Shown here: positions 62,757 to 64,000 of the stretch, in pieces
Layout of the letters: each line of letters starts with the position of its first letter
How positions within the stretch are numbered: the stretch's first letter is position 1
NCBI GenBank assembly: GCA_002325375.1
Contig: DCRZ01000002.1
Location: 921,198 to 985,197 of the forward strand
DNA length: 64,000 nucleotides
Source of the DNA: Rhodospirillaceae bacterium UBA1479
GTDB lineage: Bacteria > Pseudomonadota > Alphaproteobacteria > Rhodospirillales > Casp-alpha2
Direction of reading: 5' to 3'
Made by a program: the position numbers and the translations under genes
The notes under the pieces: generated by a model
The model's database searches: none
What the model was told of the DNA's origin: nothing
The model's input: only the letters and a program-made list of their open reading frames with translations

Positions 62757-64000
62757 ATGGATATGGCGGAAACATCCGCACAAGAGGGCAATGGCGCACG
62801 CCGGGTTTCGGACCGGGAGCGGTTCATTGCGTTCTCTTTCTGCTGGGCTGAAGCCATCATCGAGCTCGACAGCGAGCGCACCATCACCTTTGCCGGCGGT
62901 ATCCTGCCGCTTTTGACGGGCAAGGATCCGCGCACCCTGAAGGGCATGACGATCCTCGACATCATCGCTGACGAGGACCGCCCGTTGGCCGAACAGATGC
63001 TTGACGCCATCGCCCGCACCGGCCGGTTCGACAACATCCATTTGCGCTTCAAGGGCGCCAACGGCAATTCCCAACCCCTGGTGACCTGCGGCTACCGCAA
63101 CCCGGAATTGGAAAATCGCTATTTCCTGGCGTTTCATATCGCGGGCGGCCTGACCACGGACAAGTCCCTGAAGAAGAGCGGCAAGGAAGGGCTCTACGAC
63201 GCCGACAGCTTCGGCAAGATGGCGTCCAAGATGCTGGCCGACGGTGTCGACGGCGCGGACAAGATGACCCTGGTCGAACTCGATGGCCTGACCGAGGCCC
63301 AGGAGGAAATGGACGAAGCCCAGCGCGAGAACCTGATGGGCGCCGTCGGCTCGGTCCTCAAGATGTCATCGATCAACGGCGACGCGGCGGCCAAGCTGGG
63401 CGACGGCAAGTACGGTGTGGTCCATGGCCAGGGCCTGGACGTGGACGCCATGAAGGCGCGCATTTCGTCCCTGATCCAGAACATCGCGCCCGAGGCCGAA
63501 GGCATTTCCGTCGGCGCGGCGACCATCGACGCCGGCGACGGTCTGACCGAGGAAAACCTGACCAAGGGCGTGATCCACGCGCTCAACGAATTCTCCAAGT
63601 CCAAGGGCGGGGCGGTGTCGCTCGAAGCCCTGTCAGGCAGCATGGACGATCTGGTCAAGGACGCCATGGAAACGGCGGAAACCTTCAACCGGGTGGTCAA
63701 GAAATCCGATTTCCGCATGGCCATGCATCCGATCATCGGGATCAAGGACGGGGTCATCCACCATTACGAGGCCCTGGCCCGGTTCCAGGGAAAGCATGGC
63801 GAAAGCCCCTACAAGTACATCACCTTCGCCGAGGAAACGGGCCTGATCGGCGCCTTCGACCTGTCGGTCATCGACAAGGTCATGGTCTGGATCGACGAGA
63901 ACAAGGACGCGCCCATGTTCGCCTCGGTCGCCGTCAACATCTCGGGCAACTCGATCGTCGACAAGCGCTATATCGACGGCCTGCAGGACCGCCTGAAGGC
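62757..64000 (+). CDS. PAS-EAL cyclic-di-GMP protein, truncated by the window edge
   Basis: The frame runs at least 414 codons to the end. A PAS-like domain is at about residues 30-125 (SFCWAEAIIELDSERTITFAGGILPLLTGKDPRTLKGMTILDIIADEDRPLAEQML). A central region of about 145-310 is a degenerate GGDEF-like fold without a GGDEF motif. The EAL domain begins at about 320 (DFRMAMHPIIGIKDGVIHHYEALARF, containing the catalytic-type EAL) and continues to MFASVAVNISGNSIVD. It is probably a c-di-GMP phosphodiesterase or receptor; the catalytic C-terminus is outside the window. Confidence 0.88.
   Translation, partial: MDMAETSAQEGNGARRVSDRERFIAFSFCWAEAIIELDSERTITFAGGILPLLTGKDPRTLKGMTILDIIADEDRPLAEQMLDAIARTGRFDNIHLRFKGANGNSQPLVTCGYRNPELENRYFLAFHIAGGLTTDKSLKKSGKEGLYDADSFGKMASKMLADGVDGADKMTLVELDGLTEAQEEMDEAQRENLMGAVGSVLKMSSINGDAAAKLGDGKYGVVHGQGLDVDAMKARISSLIQNIAPEAEGISVGAATIDAGDGLTEENLTKGVIHALNEFSKSKGGAVSLEALSGSMDDLVKDAMETAETFNRVVKKSDFRMAMHPIIGIKDGVIHHYEALARFQGKHGESPYKYITFAEETGLIGAFDLSVIDKVMVWIDENKDAPMFASVAVNISGNSIVDKRYIDGLQDRLK

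Overview
The window reads as chromosomal DNA of a high-GC alphaproteobacterium, most likely a Rhodospirillales-type (Rhodospirillaceae/Thalassospiraceae-like) free-living, probably marine organism. The basis is the set of landmark genes: etfBA, aerobic cobaltochelatase cobS-cobT next to a J-domain gene, rpmB, NADP-dependent icd, aroK-aroB near xerD, an Mcl1-type malyl-CoA lyase, GcvA-like LysR regulators and a periplasmic-binding-protein TRAP system. Genus assignment is inference. I see no rRNA, tRNA, CRISPR, insertion sequence or prophage; the region is ordinary core genome with a few accessory genes.

Layout. 1-3183 (minus): the end of a YeeE/YedE sulfur-transport pair, a DMT exporter, and etfBA. 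3493-8034 (plus): an orphan membrane-anchored histidine kinase, then a zinc locus (DUF3299 protein; a strong Zur box over a promoter; His-rich DUF2796 protein; ABC ATPase; FtsX-like permease). 8050-15248: aldo/keto reductase, TPR plus 2OG-oxygenase protein, a 48-codon small protein divergent from a GcvA-like LysR gene, a D-2-hydroxyacid dehydrogenase, a compositionally odd lipoprotein and an SHMT-fold PLP enzyme with altered active-site motifs. 15259-19062: SLC13 permease, a second small protein divergent from a second LysR gene, and a SpoIIAA-like protein. 19359-24236: PadR regulator plus an RND efflux pair. 24241-29711: pssA-psd, a conserved unknown, a LysM/Ig-like anchor protein, a b-type cytochrome convergent with a c'-type cytochrome, and a LOG protein.

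29821-35810: icd, then the biotin operon bioB-bioA-bioF-bioD on the opposite strand, then rpmB. 35925-39775: acetyltransferase, TPR protein and an HdrB-like Fe-S protein. 39782-45670 (minus): J-domain gene, cobS, cobT, a putative HEXXGH metalloprotein, a small protein and a phytase-like esterase in one direction. 46001-50694: RHH protein, DUF2889 protein, CBS protein, CorC-like transporter, aroB and aroK. 50895-54050: a 46-residue membrane peptide, a 695-residue unknown and xerD. 54065-61258 (minus): DUF2189 protein, amidase, small membrane protein, TRAP dctM/dctQ/dctP and a second D-2-hydroxyacid dehydrogenase. 61617-64000: Mcl1-like lyase and the start of a PAS/EAL cyclic-di-GMP protein that runs off the window.

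The points most worth a second look are: the Zur-controlled zinc locus; apparent non-standard start codons for bioD (ATT) and xerD (CTG); two related small-protein genes each divergent from a LysR regulator; the SHMT-like enzyme lacking the usual folate-pocket glutamate; and the HEXXGH protein translationally coupled to cobT. No single clearly new multi-gene defence or metabolic system stands out.
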